Shown here piece by piece: positions 1 through 5,149 of a stretch of 5,896 nt of DNA. The notes beneath the pieces were generated by a model. It did no database searches and had not been told where the DNA came from. It saw only the letters and a program-made list of their open reading frames with translations. Source of the DNA: UKL13-2 sp031431435 (lineage in GTDB: Bacteria; Pseudomonadota; Gammaproteobacteria; Burkholderiales; Usitatibacteraceae); NCBI GenBank assembly GCA_031431435.1, contig JANPDI010000174.1, positions 1 to 5,896 of the forward strand, written 5' to 3'. The translations under genes and the position numbers were made by a program. Position 1 is the first letter of the stretch. Each line of letters opens with the position of its first letter.

Positions 1-78
1 GGATGTTTAAGGGGTATGGCGCTTTGACGACGCGCAGCGCATCCCGCGGGACGCTGGAATGACGGATGTTTGAGGGGG
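1..78. repeat. Dispersed repeat fragments with GGATGTTT direct repeats
   Basis: GGATGTTTAAGGGG (1-14) recurs as GGATGTTTGAGGGG (64-77), a 63-bp period. Just before the second copy lie the palindrome TCCCGCGGGA (42-51) and GCTGGAATGACGG (53-65). These match the right half of the structured repeats at 2708-2756 and 5150-5198, and the right arm of the hairpin at 1396-1425. The left half with the complementary arm is not present here, so this is a partial copy, perhaps the end of a tandem pair that starts outside the window. No gene is visible in this stretch. Confidence 0.7.
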
Positions 79-117
79 TTGGGCAAATTGATGATCCGCC
101 GCACGCATCTGCCAGAT

Positions 118-141
118 TATAATATTGTTGACAAGTCATCA
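118..141 (+). promoter_or_regulatory. Candidate -10 box and overlapping palindromic operator of the 148-1315 operon
   Basis: A perfect TATAAT lies at 118-123, 24 bp before the first ATG, which would put a transcript start near 130. No good -35 is seen at 16-18 bp spacing; TTGATG at 88-93 is too far away. Overlapping the expected start is an imperfect palindrome at 126-141, TGTTGAC-AA-GTCATCA, with 6 of 7 arm positions paired. Its placement suits autorepression by the first gene product, but that is inference. Confidence 0.4.
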
Positions 142-147
142 TAAAGA

Positions 148-603
148 ATGCACCATTTGCCAATGAATCCTGTTCGCCAGACAACAAAACCGCAACCGGC
201 CAAAAGACCCGGCCGTCCCCGCACATCGTCATTGACCAGGCAGGAACAACTACGTGTGGCCAAGCGTGCACAGCGGGCGCGGGCAAAAGCACAGGGCGCA
301 GAAACGGTTGAACTGCGCCTTGATCATGAACTTGCCACAATGCTTAAGGCTGCATTGTTGACGCGCACGTTCAAACAGGACTTCAACGCATTCCTGGCAA
401 ACGTCGTGGTCGATTTGAACGAATATCCCGCGCTGCGGGACATCGCGTGGAACCGTCGTGATCGATGGGTGCCGGCCGAAGAAGCCATGGCACTATACGA
501 ACGCAACTGGCGCTTTGTCGATACCGAAAAATTGCAGCCGACGGAGGCGCAGTTGATTGCCAATCTTGCCACCCGTTTTGGCAACGGGGTACTGAATGTC
601 TAA
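148..603 (+). CDS. Small basic DNA-binding-like protein, candidate antitoxin partner of the downstream nucleotidyltransferase
   Basis: A 151-residue protein that I do not recognise at family level. Its N-terminal third is strongly basic and contains KRPGRPR (residues 19-25), which matches the AT-hook core. A long Lys/Arg/Ala/Gln-rich, probably helical stretch follows (about 31-50). Then comes TVELRLD (53-59) followed by a predicted helix, an arrangement reminiscent of a ribbon-helix-helix strand-helix. The C-terminal half is mixed helical with several Trp residues (WNRRDRW). No signal peptide or membrane segment is seen. The gene overlaps the AbiEii-type nucleotidyltransferase gene by 8 bp and carries that gene's ribosome binding site, so the two are probably translationally coupled. 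The position and DNA-binding features suggest an autoregulating antitoxin; this is inference. The start at 148 has only a weak AAAG upstream. ATG 163 (residue 6) is an alternative and would not change the domain content. Confidence 0.75.
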   Translation: MHHLPMNPVRQTTKPQPAKRPGRPRTSSLTRQEQLRVAKRAQRARAKAQGAETVELRLDHELATMLKAALLTRTFKQDFNAFLANVVVDLNEYPALRDIAWNRRDRWVPAEEAMALYERNWRFVDTEKLQPTEAQLIANLATRFGNGVLNV

Positions 604-1315
604 AGCAATTTTCCAAAATCCGTTTCACCGACAGGTGCAGGAGATTCTTGCTGCCCTCGACAAAAAACTGTTGACCAACGCCTGCTGCTATTTCGGCGGT
701 GGCACGCGTATCGTGCTCGAGCTGGGCGAGTACCGTGAGTCGCGCGACATCGATTTCTTATGCGCAAGTCAAGCAGGCTACCGGATGCTTCGTGAAACGG
801 TCGGCGAACATTCGCTTGGTTCGGTTGTTGCCAAGCCGCTCAAACTTGCGCGTGAAGTACGTGCTGATCAATATGGCATTCGTACTTTCATCGATGCACC
901 CTCAGGCACAAAGGTGAAATTTGAAATAATTCGAGAGGGGCGGATCCCCCTGACGGCCTCGCCAGGGCCGTCGATACCCGGCGTGGCGGTACCGATGCTA
1001 AGCCACATCGATGCGTTTGCAGAAAAGTTTTTGGCCAATGCCGACCGCGGTTTGGATGTTGCAACCAGTTCACGCGATATTGTCGACTTGGCGTTTATGC
1101 TGCAAGGCTGGGACAGCAACGCTGCGGTTGCCGGCCTGCAGCTCGCGAAGGACGCCTATGGCAAAACCATCGAGAAATCGTTAAAGGCCGTCGCCGCCAA
1201 AATGAAAGGCGATCTCGCCTATCGCAAAAAATGTTTTGAGACGTTGCAGGTCACTGATACCAAGCGATGCATTGTTGGCATTGATTTGCTCGCGAGTGAT
1301 AAATGGCGGCGCTAA
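596..1315 (+). CDS. AbiEii/AbiGii-type nucleotidyltransferase, putative toxin
   Basis: A 239-residue protein with the DNA polymerase-beta nucleotidyltransferase core as arranged in the AbiEii/AbiGii toxin family. It has a glycine motif GGGTR (34-38), then SRDIDF (49-54) with the metal-binding pair D51 and D53, and a likely third acidic residue E110 in KVKFEII. The C-terminal helical part has DAFAEKFLANADRG (139-152, with K144 and D150) and RDIVDL (160-165), both typical of this family. Relatives transfer nucleotides to RNA or other targets and block growth, giving phage abortive infection or toxin-antitoxin behaviour; the substrate here is unknown. GGGG at 586-589, 6 nt before the ATG, is a good Shine-Dalgarno inside the upstream gene, and the ORFs overlap by 8 bp. 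All expected catalytic residues appear present. The protein is shorter than classic AbiEii (roughly 300 residues), so it is a compact relative. Family assignment is firm; toxicity is inferred. Confidence 0.88.
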   Translation: MSKAIFQNPFHRQVQEILAALDKKLLTNACCYFGGGTRIVLELGEYRESRDIDFLCASQAGYRMLRETVGEHSLGSVVAKPLKLAREVRADQYGIRTFIDAPSGTKVKFEIIREGRIPLTASPGPSIPGVAVPMLSHIDAFAEKFLANADRGLDVATSSRDIVDLAFMLQGWDSNAAVAGLQLAKDAYGKTIEKSLKAVAAKMKGDLAYRKKCFETLQVTDTKRCIVGIDLLASDKWRR

Positions 1316-1373
1316 TGCCGTTGCCGATTTAGACGTTTATTTGTTTCAAATTCAACACGCCGTCGCGCCACAA

Positions 1374-1425
1374 TGCCCCGTCATTCCACATTGCCCCGTC
1401 ATTCCAGCCCGCGCTGGAATGACGG
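1374..1425. repeat. Tandem GTCATTCCA repeats ending in a 13-bp-arm hairpin
   Basis: TGCCCCGTCATTCCA occurs twice with an 18-bp period (1374-1388 and 1392-1406). The second copy enters a perfect inverted repeat, CCGTCATTCCAGC (1396-1408), loop CCGC, then GCTGGAATGACGG (1413-1425). The following GGATGTTTG matches the flank of the repeat at 53-78, so this belongs to the same dispersed family. It lies 59 bp after the nucleotidyltransferase stop. It could end transcription as a hairpin, but no T-tract follows on either strand. Confidence 0.85.
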
Positions 1426-1590
1426 ATGTTTGTGCGCTGCGTACTACCGATTTCGGTACTAATCGAAAACGCCCCTTCTCAGGCAAGAGTCTTAAAGACG
1501 ATGCCGGGTATGACTTGCGATACCAATCCACAAACCGCGCCACACCATGCGCTACGTTAGTCTGCGGCCCAATGCCATTCGCAGATTAAA
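1426..1590. other. Gene-free stretch with small palindromes
   Basis: No convincing coding region on either strand. Translations of the neighbouring repeat give the common VIPARAGMT string, a repeat artefact rather than a protein. Two small perfect inverted repeats are visible: TACCGA-TT-TCGGTA at 1445-1458 and GTCTT-A-AAGAC at 1489-1499. Neither is followed by a T-tract, and I assign them no function. Confidence 0.4.
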
Positions 1591-1657
1591 TTGATTTAAG
1601 TAATTGATTAATATAGTTTTACCGTATTTATTGAAATTATTGAGTATTTACGGTAAA
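1591..1657 (+). promoter_or_regulatory. AT-rich promoter region with paired TTTAC(C/G)GTAAA boxes
   Basis: Base composition shifts sharply to AT just upstream of the 1669 gene. A possible promoter is TTGATT (1591-1596) with TATAGT (1612-1617) at a short 15-bp spacing. TTTACGGTAAA at 1647-1657 is palindromic apart from its central base. TTTACCGTATT at 1618-1628 is a second copy with one half-site degraded. The first nine bases of the left copy are the exact reverse complement of 1649-1657. Centres are 29 bp apart, near three helical turns, and the left box covers the likely transcript start. This suggests a repressor site; the repressor is unknown. Confidence 0.4.
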
Positions 1658-1668
1658 TTGCCCTCATC

Positions 1669-2679
1669 ATGGAATTTAGTTCAGAACAGCTTAGGGGACT
1701 AGTCAACGCGAGCCAGCTCTACGACGAGCTGAAAGCCGTTCAGGTGCCGTTGTCCAAATTACCGGGAGGGATGTATTGGCGCGTGATTAACAGTCGCGAA
1801 TACCTCTACCAATATTACCGGGTCCAAAGCGGCAAGCAGCACACAAAATCGTTGGGCCCTCGTTCCGAGACCACCGAATCTTTACATGCAGAATTCAGCA
1901 CAACCAAACAGGATTTGGCAGCCAGATGTGACGGCATCGAAGCCCGCATTAAGGAGCTAGCCCCGGTCTGGCGCGCACTGCGCTTGCCATCAATTGATCG
2001 TCTGGCGGGCAACATACTTCGCGCGTTCGATCAAACGAATTTTGGTCGCCATGTGCTGACGATCGGCACCTATGCCTTGAAGGCCTATGAAGTGGAGGCC
2101 AACACGATTTTCTCGACGGGGTTGGATGCAACCGATGATTTGGATTTCACCATATTTCTTGGCGCGCCGGCCGGCGCACAATTCAGCCCAGACTCATTGG
2201 CTGATGCAAGTGGACTGCCGCGTCAACTACTATTGACCCTGAAGCAGGTTGACCCGAGCTTTATCGTCTCGACGACCAGTGCCAAAACAGTGGTGAATAA
2301 CAGAGGCTATTTGGTTGATCTGCTGTGTACCGAGGCGGACGCGCGGTTGATGAGTGGGGCAATGCCGTGGAAGCCTGAAAGCCTCATCGGCCAGGACTGG
2401 CTACAGCTTGGCCGCCCGGTTCGCCAAACAGTGATCGATTTTCAGGGTTGGCCAGTCCCGCTTGACGTGCCAGACCCGCGCTACTTCGCGTTGCATAAAT
2501 TGTGGCTGGGCAAGCAATCGACCAGATCAGCCGCCAAGCGGCCGAAGGATCAGCGTCAAGGTGCCGCACTGCTGCGCGTGGTGAAAGACCACATGCCTCA
2601 CTACCCGCTTGACGAAGCGTTTGTGAACCAATTGCCAGCAGCCTTGCGGAACGAGCTGGAAGCACAGCGCAACGATTGA
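1669..2679 (+). CDS. GSU2403-family nucleotidyltransferase-fold protein
   Basis: A 336-residue protein resembling the GSU2403-type (NTP_transf_8-like) nucleotidyltransferase group. The N-terminal part (1-100) has PGGMYWRV and an aromatic YLYQYYR segment (45-51), then a helical, possibly coiled region (67-100). The catalytic core follows: IGTYALKAYE (132-141), then TDDLDF (155-160) with metal-binding D157 and D159, and D217 in YLVDLLC as the probable third carboxylate. PRYFALHKLWL (270-280) and KRPKDQRQ (290-297) match the conserved C-terminal helices of this group. Cytoplasmic; no membrane segment. The transferred nucleotide and target are unknown. No Shine-Dalgarno is obvious before ATG 1669, and an in-frame TAA at 1654 limits any upstream start, so translation may be weak or from a very short leader. 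The gene stands alone: no small partner lies within about 350 bp upstream or 130 bp downstream. Confidence 0.82.
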   Translation: MEFSSEQLRGLVNASQLYDELKAVQVPLSKLPGGMYWRVINSREYLYQYYRVQSGKQHTKSLGPRSETTESLHAEFSTTKQDLAARCDGIEARIKELAPVWRALRLPSIDRLAGNILRAFDQTNFGRHVLTIGTYALKAYEVEANTIFSTGLDATDDLDFTIFLGAPAGAQFSPDSLADASGLPRQLLLTLKQVDPSFIVSTTSAKTVVNNRGYLVDLLCTEADARLMSGAMPWKPESLIGQDWLQLGRPVRQTVIDFQGWPVPLDVPDPRYFALHKLWLGKQSTRSAAKRPKDQRQGAALLRVVKDHMPHYPLDEAFVNQLPAALRNELEAQRND

Positions 2680-2703
2680 CCACCGACAAATTAGTTGAAC
2701 GAT

Positions 2704-2756
2704 GGGCTGGATTCCAGCCTATATCGAAGAGTATCCCGCGGGACGCTGGAATGACG
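2704..2756. repeat. Structured dispersed repeat, copy A, between convergent genes
   Basis: Outer arms ATTCCAGC (2711-2718) and GCTGGAAT (2745-2752) enclose 26 bp containing TATCGAAG and the palindrome TCCCGCGGGA (2734-2743). GGCTGGA-T-TCCAGCC (2705-2719) is itself a palindrome, so the left side can fold in two ways. The copy at 5150-5198 has the same 26-bp interior apart from two substitutions and arms that differ in a compensatory manner. It lies between the convergent genes ending at 2679 and 2814 and may act as a bidirectional hairpin; no T-tract supports classical termination. Confidence 0.85.
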
Positions 2757-2813
2757 AGCTGGCAAAGGTGTTGACACGTTCGCCGCCCGGCAAGTTGAAC
2801 AACCCCCAACCCC

Positions 2814-3896
2814 CTACATCGTCGTCACACCCATCACACTATGCTGCGGCATGGTGTGAAATGCTTTTTGCATGTGCCGGTGATACACCACAAAAAACAC
2901 CACAAACGCGCCAAACATCGCCGGCTCCGGCACGCCGAATTTCCAGCCGGCGAGACCAACGGCTGCACACGACAAGCTACCCAACGCACTCACGGCACTG
3001 GCCTTGCCGACACTCAAACCGCGATTCAACAAATAGTGATGCCAATGCTGCCGGTCGGCGACAAACATGCTGCGGTGGGCGCGTTTGCGGCGGATCATCA
3101 GCGACACACAATCACACAGCGGCAGCATGATGACCCACAGCGCGCAAATGGCCGGAAAGGTGCGGGTGGCGATATCGGTATCGACGGGTGAGCCGTTGCC
3201 GACCGTCAAATTAATGGCAAACCAGCCGATCAGAAAGCCCAACAACATACTGCCCGCATCTCCCAGAAAAGTCCGGGCGCGTTTATTCCACGGCCAGCGT
3301 GCATTGAGCAACAGAAAGCCGCTGGTCGCGCCCGCCAGCACCACCAACACCTTGTATTGTTCCCACAGCCCGCTTTCGCGCGCAACGATGGCAAAGGCGA
3401 CAAACGCGATCAAGCCGATGCCCCCGGCGTGACCATCAATGCCATCGGCCATGTTGATGGCGTTGATGACACCGATCACGGCAAAGACTGTCATGGGCAT
3501 CACAAATACCGACATGCCGATGGCGCCAAGCCCCAGCAGATTGCCGACAGTATGTAACTTCACCCCGACAAAAAAAATCATCAACAAACACGCCGCCGCC
3601 TGCGCAAGAAATTTTGGCAGTGGTGCGATCTCATGGATGTCATCGGCGATGCCAATACCCAATATCGCCAGCACCGGCAGGCTAAAGACAAACGCGTGCG
3701 GCAATTGCAGCACAAACACCGCCACCAACACCACCAGCGCAATACCCAAGCCACCAATCACCGGTGTGGTCTGCGCGTGTTCCTTGCGCCCGCCGGGGTG
3801 GTCGAGCAAACGCAATATCGGCGCAAGCCGGATTAGCGCCAGCATGACAAGCAGGGCGGCGGCGGCAGATGCAGCGAAGATGTTAAGAGTGATCAT
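2814..3896 (-). CDS. wecA: WecA-type undecaprenyl-phosphate N-acetylglucosaminyl-1-phosphate transferase
   Basis: A 360-residue polytopic inner-membrane protein of the MraY/WecA (glycosyltransferase 4) superfamily. Such enzymes move a sugar-1-phosphate from a UDP-sugar onto undecaprenyl phosphate, the first lipid-linked step for O-antigen, enterobacterial common antigen or exopolysaccharide. Motifs in order: DHPGGRKEH (32-40) with TPVIGGLGI (44-52), the double-aspartate loop GIADDIHE (82-89, D85/D86), NAINMADGIDG (145-155, D151/D154), FLGDAGS (210-216, D213), and the substrate-recognition loop RRKRAHR...DRQHWHH (269-287). About ten hydrophobic membrane segments are spread along the chain. Length matches WecA. 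The HxHH loop favours a GlcNAc-1-phosphate (WecA-like) role over MraY, but the exact sugar is not proven. The start has only a weak, distant AGG. No operon partner is seen; upstream is a repeat block and the downstream gene is convergent. Confidence 0.9.
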   Translation of the reverse strand: MITLNIFAASAAAALLVMLALIRLAPILRLLDHPGGRKEHAQTTPVIGGLGIALVVLVAVFVLQLPHAFVFSLPVLAILGIGIADDIHEIAPLPKFLAQAAACLLMIFFVGVKLHTVGNLLGLGAIGMSVFVMPMTVFAVIGVINAINMADGIDGHAGGIGLIAFVAFAIVARESGLWEQYKVLVVLAGATSGFLLLNARWPWNKRARTFLGDAGSMLLGFLIGWFAINLTVGNGSPVDTDIATRTFPAICALWVIMLPLCDCVSLMIRRKRAHRSMFVADRQHWHHYLLNRGLSVGKASAVSALGSLSCAAVGLAGWKFGVPEPAMFGAFVVFFVVYHRHMQKAFHTMPQHSVMGVTTM

Positions 3897-3943
3897 ATTG
3901 ATTCGAATACGCCTGATTTTTGAATACCGGATTCGCCATTTGC

Positions 3944-3956
3944 CGAGACAGTCTCG
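3944..3956. promoter_or_regulatory. 13-bp palindrome upstream of the wecA-type gene
   Basis: CGAGAC-A-GTCTCG is a perfect inverted repeat 48-60 bp before the minus-strand start at 3896, a plausible distance for an operator. I found no convincing -35/-10 pair around it, so a regulatory role is only a suggestion. Confidence 0.25.
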
Positions 3957-4011
3957 CTACCGATAGCCTGTTGTTTCAAAAGCGCCCTTTATTTCTGCAG
4001 GAAACTTCAAA

Positions 4012-4055
4012 ATCTTCAAAATTCCCTTCCCCTGCGAAGGCAGGGGCCCAATTTT
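4012..4055 (+). repeat. CCCCTGC/GCAGGGG hairpin element, copy 1
   Basis: A 44-bp unit starting ATCTTCAAAATTCCC and holding the stem CCCCTGC-GAAG-GCAGGGG, enclosed by outer arms AAAATT and AATTTT. It is repeated at 4084-4127 with the same internal order; the offset is exactly 72 bp. The loop is GAAG here and GCAG in the other two copies. Confidence 0.9.
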
Positions 4056-4083
4056 CTTGATGTCAATTGTATTCAGAAATTGG

Positions 4084-4127
4084 ATCTCCAAAATTCCCTT
4101 CCCCTGCGCAGGCAGGGGCCCAATTTT
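4084..4127 (+). repeat. CCCCTGC/GCAGGGG hairpin element, copy 2
   Basis: Same orientation as copy 1, differing from it at a few bases (ATCTCC for ATCTTC at the left edge; GCAG loop for GAAG). The stem CCCCTGC-GCAG-GCAGGGG is followed after CCC by AATTTTT. It pairs with the inverted copy 3 to form a hairpin of about 35 bp spanning roughly 4093-4185. Confidence 0.9.
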
Positions 4128-4149
4128 TGTGTTGCCCTGATGCTGAAAT

Positions 4150-4185
4150 AAAAATTAGGCCCCTGCCTGCGCAGGGGAAGGGAAT
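4150..4185 (-). repeat. CCCCTGC/GCAGGGG hairpin element, inverted copy 3
   Basis: This copy is the reverse complement of copy 2 with one mismatch (AATTAGG for AATTGGG), separated from it by about 22 bp. Its outer AAAATT arm is lost on the 4186 side. Read on the minus strand it lies about 60 bp after the VapC stop and gives a 7-bp GC-rich stem followed by CCTAATTTTTATTT, so it may serve as an imperfect terminator for that operon. Confidence 0.88.
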
Positions 4186-4246
4186 GATCACCATCTTACA
4201 GATACCATTATGTAAAAGCCTTCAAGTGCGGTGCTGCTCTGGCGAC

Positions 4247-4627
4247 TCAAACCTCTTTGATATGGCTTAGTCCCAACGACAACAGTCGGGCGTCTTTGGT
4301 CAGAAGCGTCATCCTTTCAATATCAGCCGTGGCGGCAAGCAATAAATCAAAGGGATCACCTGTTAGGCCGCCAATTTCACGCGCCCGATCAACATGCGCC
4401 GCATTGATGGGCAGGATACCGAAGCCTTCACTAGCCAGATGTGATGATAGTGCGCCAGGCGGCAACGCCAATTTGCCGACAGAATTTTTTAATTGCATTT
4501 CCCAAACGCTGGCGACACTGACAAAACACGATTCTTGACGGATTAGAGAAGTGGCCGTTTTGGAAAGGCGCGCACTTTTTGTCATCCACCAATAAACAAT
4601 GTGGGTATCCAGAAGATAACGTGTCAT
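4247..4627 (-). CDS. VapC-family PIN-domain ribonuclease toxin (first module)
   Basis: A 126-residue single-domain PIN protein, the usual size for VapC. It starts with LLDTH (5-9, catalytic D7) and has the family signature SVWEM (40-44, E43), then LKNSVGKLALP (46-56), GDPFD (90-94, with D94 and possibly D91) and TKDARL (110-115, D112). The four-acid Mg2+ site therefore looks intact. These toxins cleave RNA, often tRNA or rRNA, and are neutralised by the antitoxin. Here the antitoxin gene overlaps by 4 bp (ATGA). The purine run AAGAAACAAGAA before the start is a weak ribosome site, so coupling to antitoxin translation is likely. One oddity is LTGDPFD, where relatives commonly have HH/HR before GDPFD (the second VapC in this window has HHGDPFD). 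The RNA target cannot be predicted. Confidence 0.93.
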   Translation of the reverse strand: MTRYLLDTHIVYWWMTKSARLSKTATSLIRQESCFVSVASVWEMQLKNSVGKLALPPGALSSHLASEGFGILPINAAHVDRAREIGGLTGDPFDLLLAATADIERMTLLTKDARLLSLGLSHIKEV

Positions 4628-4953
4628 TTCTTGTTTCTTGGCCGGCTCACTTTCTCCGACAGCTTGCGCTTGCCGCCCGCGCGAATTGTTGCGGCCGACA
4701 GATGCGGGCTTTCAACATCAAAAAGCCTTGTTATCGCGGCATCGGTCACTGCGCTGAATGCGTCCGTGATTTGTGCTTCGGTCATATTGAGATGTGCCCA
4801 CGCGCCCGGCTTGCGACTCGGTTGCGGCGTCGATACTGGTACCAGCCGCACTGCGGGGGTACCCTTGTTGGCGATGATCACATCTTCACCCGCAAGGGCG
4901 GCCTTGACCAATTTTGAAAGCTGACTTTTTGCGTCGAGCATATTGACTTGCAT
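4624..4953 (-). CDS. Phd/YefM-family antitoxin (first module)
   Basis: A 109-residue antitoxin when started at 4953. Its N-terminal domain matches Phd/YefM: MQVNMLDAKSQLSKLVKAAL (1-20), then GEDVIIANKGTPAVRLVPV (22-40), a fold that dimerises and binds operator DNA. The start is fixed by GGAG 7 nt upstream; a longer reading from 4986 adds 11 residues without a ribosome site and runs into the promoter. The C-terminal part (41-109) should wrap the toxin. It is longer than usual and does not show the common FDAPLPDDF-like ending; it has a TEAQITDAF helix and a very basic tail ending PRNKK. The gene overlaps the toxin start by 4 bp. It probably represses its own promoter through the boxes at 4987-5007, as is known for the family. 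Confidence 0.92.
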   Translation of the reverse strand: MQVNMLDAKSQLSKLVKAALAGEDVIIANKGTPAVRLVPVSTPQPSRKPGAWAHLNMTEAQITDAFSAVTDAAITRLFDVESPHLSAATIRAGGKRKLSEKVSRPRNKK

Positions 4954-4960
4954 GATTATT

Positions 4961-4964
4961 CTCC
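4961..4964 (-). promoter_or_regulatory. Shine-Dalgarno deciding the antitoxin start at 4953
   Basis: On the minus strand GGAG precedes the ATG by 7 nt. It selects the start at 4953 over the in-frame ATG at 4986, which lies within the promoter. Confidence 0.85.
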
Positions 4965-4981
4965 ACGGAAGGCCAAAGGCT

Positions 4982-5009
4982 ACCATAACTTAGCTAAGTT
5001 AGCTAACAA
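4982..5009 (-). promoter_or_regulatory. Promoter with embedded paired TTAGCTAA operator of the first antitoxin-toxin operon
   Basis: On the minus strand TTGTTA (-35, 5004-5009) and TATGGT (-10, 4982-4987) are 16 bp apart. The spacer is filled by two overlapping palindromes: AACTTAGCTAAGTT (4987-5000, perfect, 14 bp) and GTTAGCTAAC (4998-5007, perfect). They are two TTAGCTAA boxes repeated at 9 bp. Binding here would directly block RNA polymerase, as expected for Phd/YefM autorepression. Confidence 0.7.
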
Positions 5010-5036
5010 AACGCTATTTGCCCAGACACCGTTGTC

Positions 5037-5112
5037 CCATCCCCGTCATTCCACCCCCCCCGTCGTCCCAGCGCAGAGCCTGCCCCAGCATGCTTAAAGG
5101 TGGGGCTGGGAC
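5037..5112. repeat. GTCATTCC-type repeat fragments with GTCCCAGC hairpin
   Basis: CCCCGTCATTCCA (5041-5053) matches the unit at 1374-1406. It is followed by a C-run and GTCCCAGC (5065-5072), whose inverted partner GCTGGGAC is at 5105-5112. Nested inside is GCCCCA/TGGGGC. The 5013-5149 interval is composed of such pieces and shows no gene. Confidence 0.7.
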
Positions 5113-5149
5113 CCAGTCCCTCGTACATCTAACTGGTGGGTGAACGTAC

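Noticed and set aside
128..133. TTGACA as a -35 box for the first operon
   Set aside because: At 16-18 bp spacing the downstream sequence (around 150-157) has no -10-like hexamer and would fall inside the coding region; the upstream TATAAT is the better candidate.
1374..1425. CRISPR-like array from repeated GTCATTCC units
   Set aside because: Only two units at an 18-bp period, with no regular spacers; the units belong to a dispersed inverted-repeat family.
1352..1543. Minus-strand frame encoding a VIPARAGMT-containing peptide
   Set aside because: The peptide is the common translation of the GTCATTCC repeat; no start signal or domain supports it.
1236..1589. Plus-strand 117-codon frame after the AbiEii-type gene
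   Set aside because: It overlaps the real gene's 3' end and then reads through the repeat; no domain or Shine-Dalgarno is visible.
2384..2809. A 141-codon minus-strand frame overlapping the end of the GSU2403-type gene and the repeat
   Set aside because: It is antisense to a motif-bearing protein, runs through a dispersed repeat, and shows no recognisable domain or ribosome site.
2795..2813. Minus-strand GGGGGTTGGGGG as a G-quadruplex
   Set aside because: Only two long G-runs are close together, too few for a convincing four-run quadruplex motif.
2814..3966. Several plus-strand open frames of up to 175 codons across this interval
   Set aside because: They lie antisense to the wecA-type gene, whose ordered motifs are unmistakable; their translations are low-complexity shadows rich in Thr, Asn, His and Ala.
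4067..4270. Plus-strand 67-codon frame through the hairpin elements
   Set aside because: It is made mostly of repeat sequence and overlaps the 3' end of the VapC gene on the other strand.
4954..4986. N-terminal extension of the first antitoxin from ATG 4986
   Set aside because: It would start inside the proposed -10 and lacks a ribosome site, whereas ATG 4953 has GGAG at 7 nt and gives the standard Phd/YefM N-terminus.
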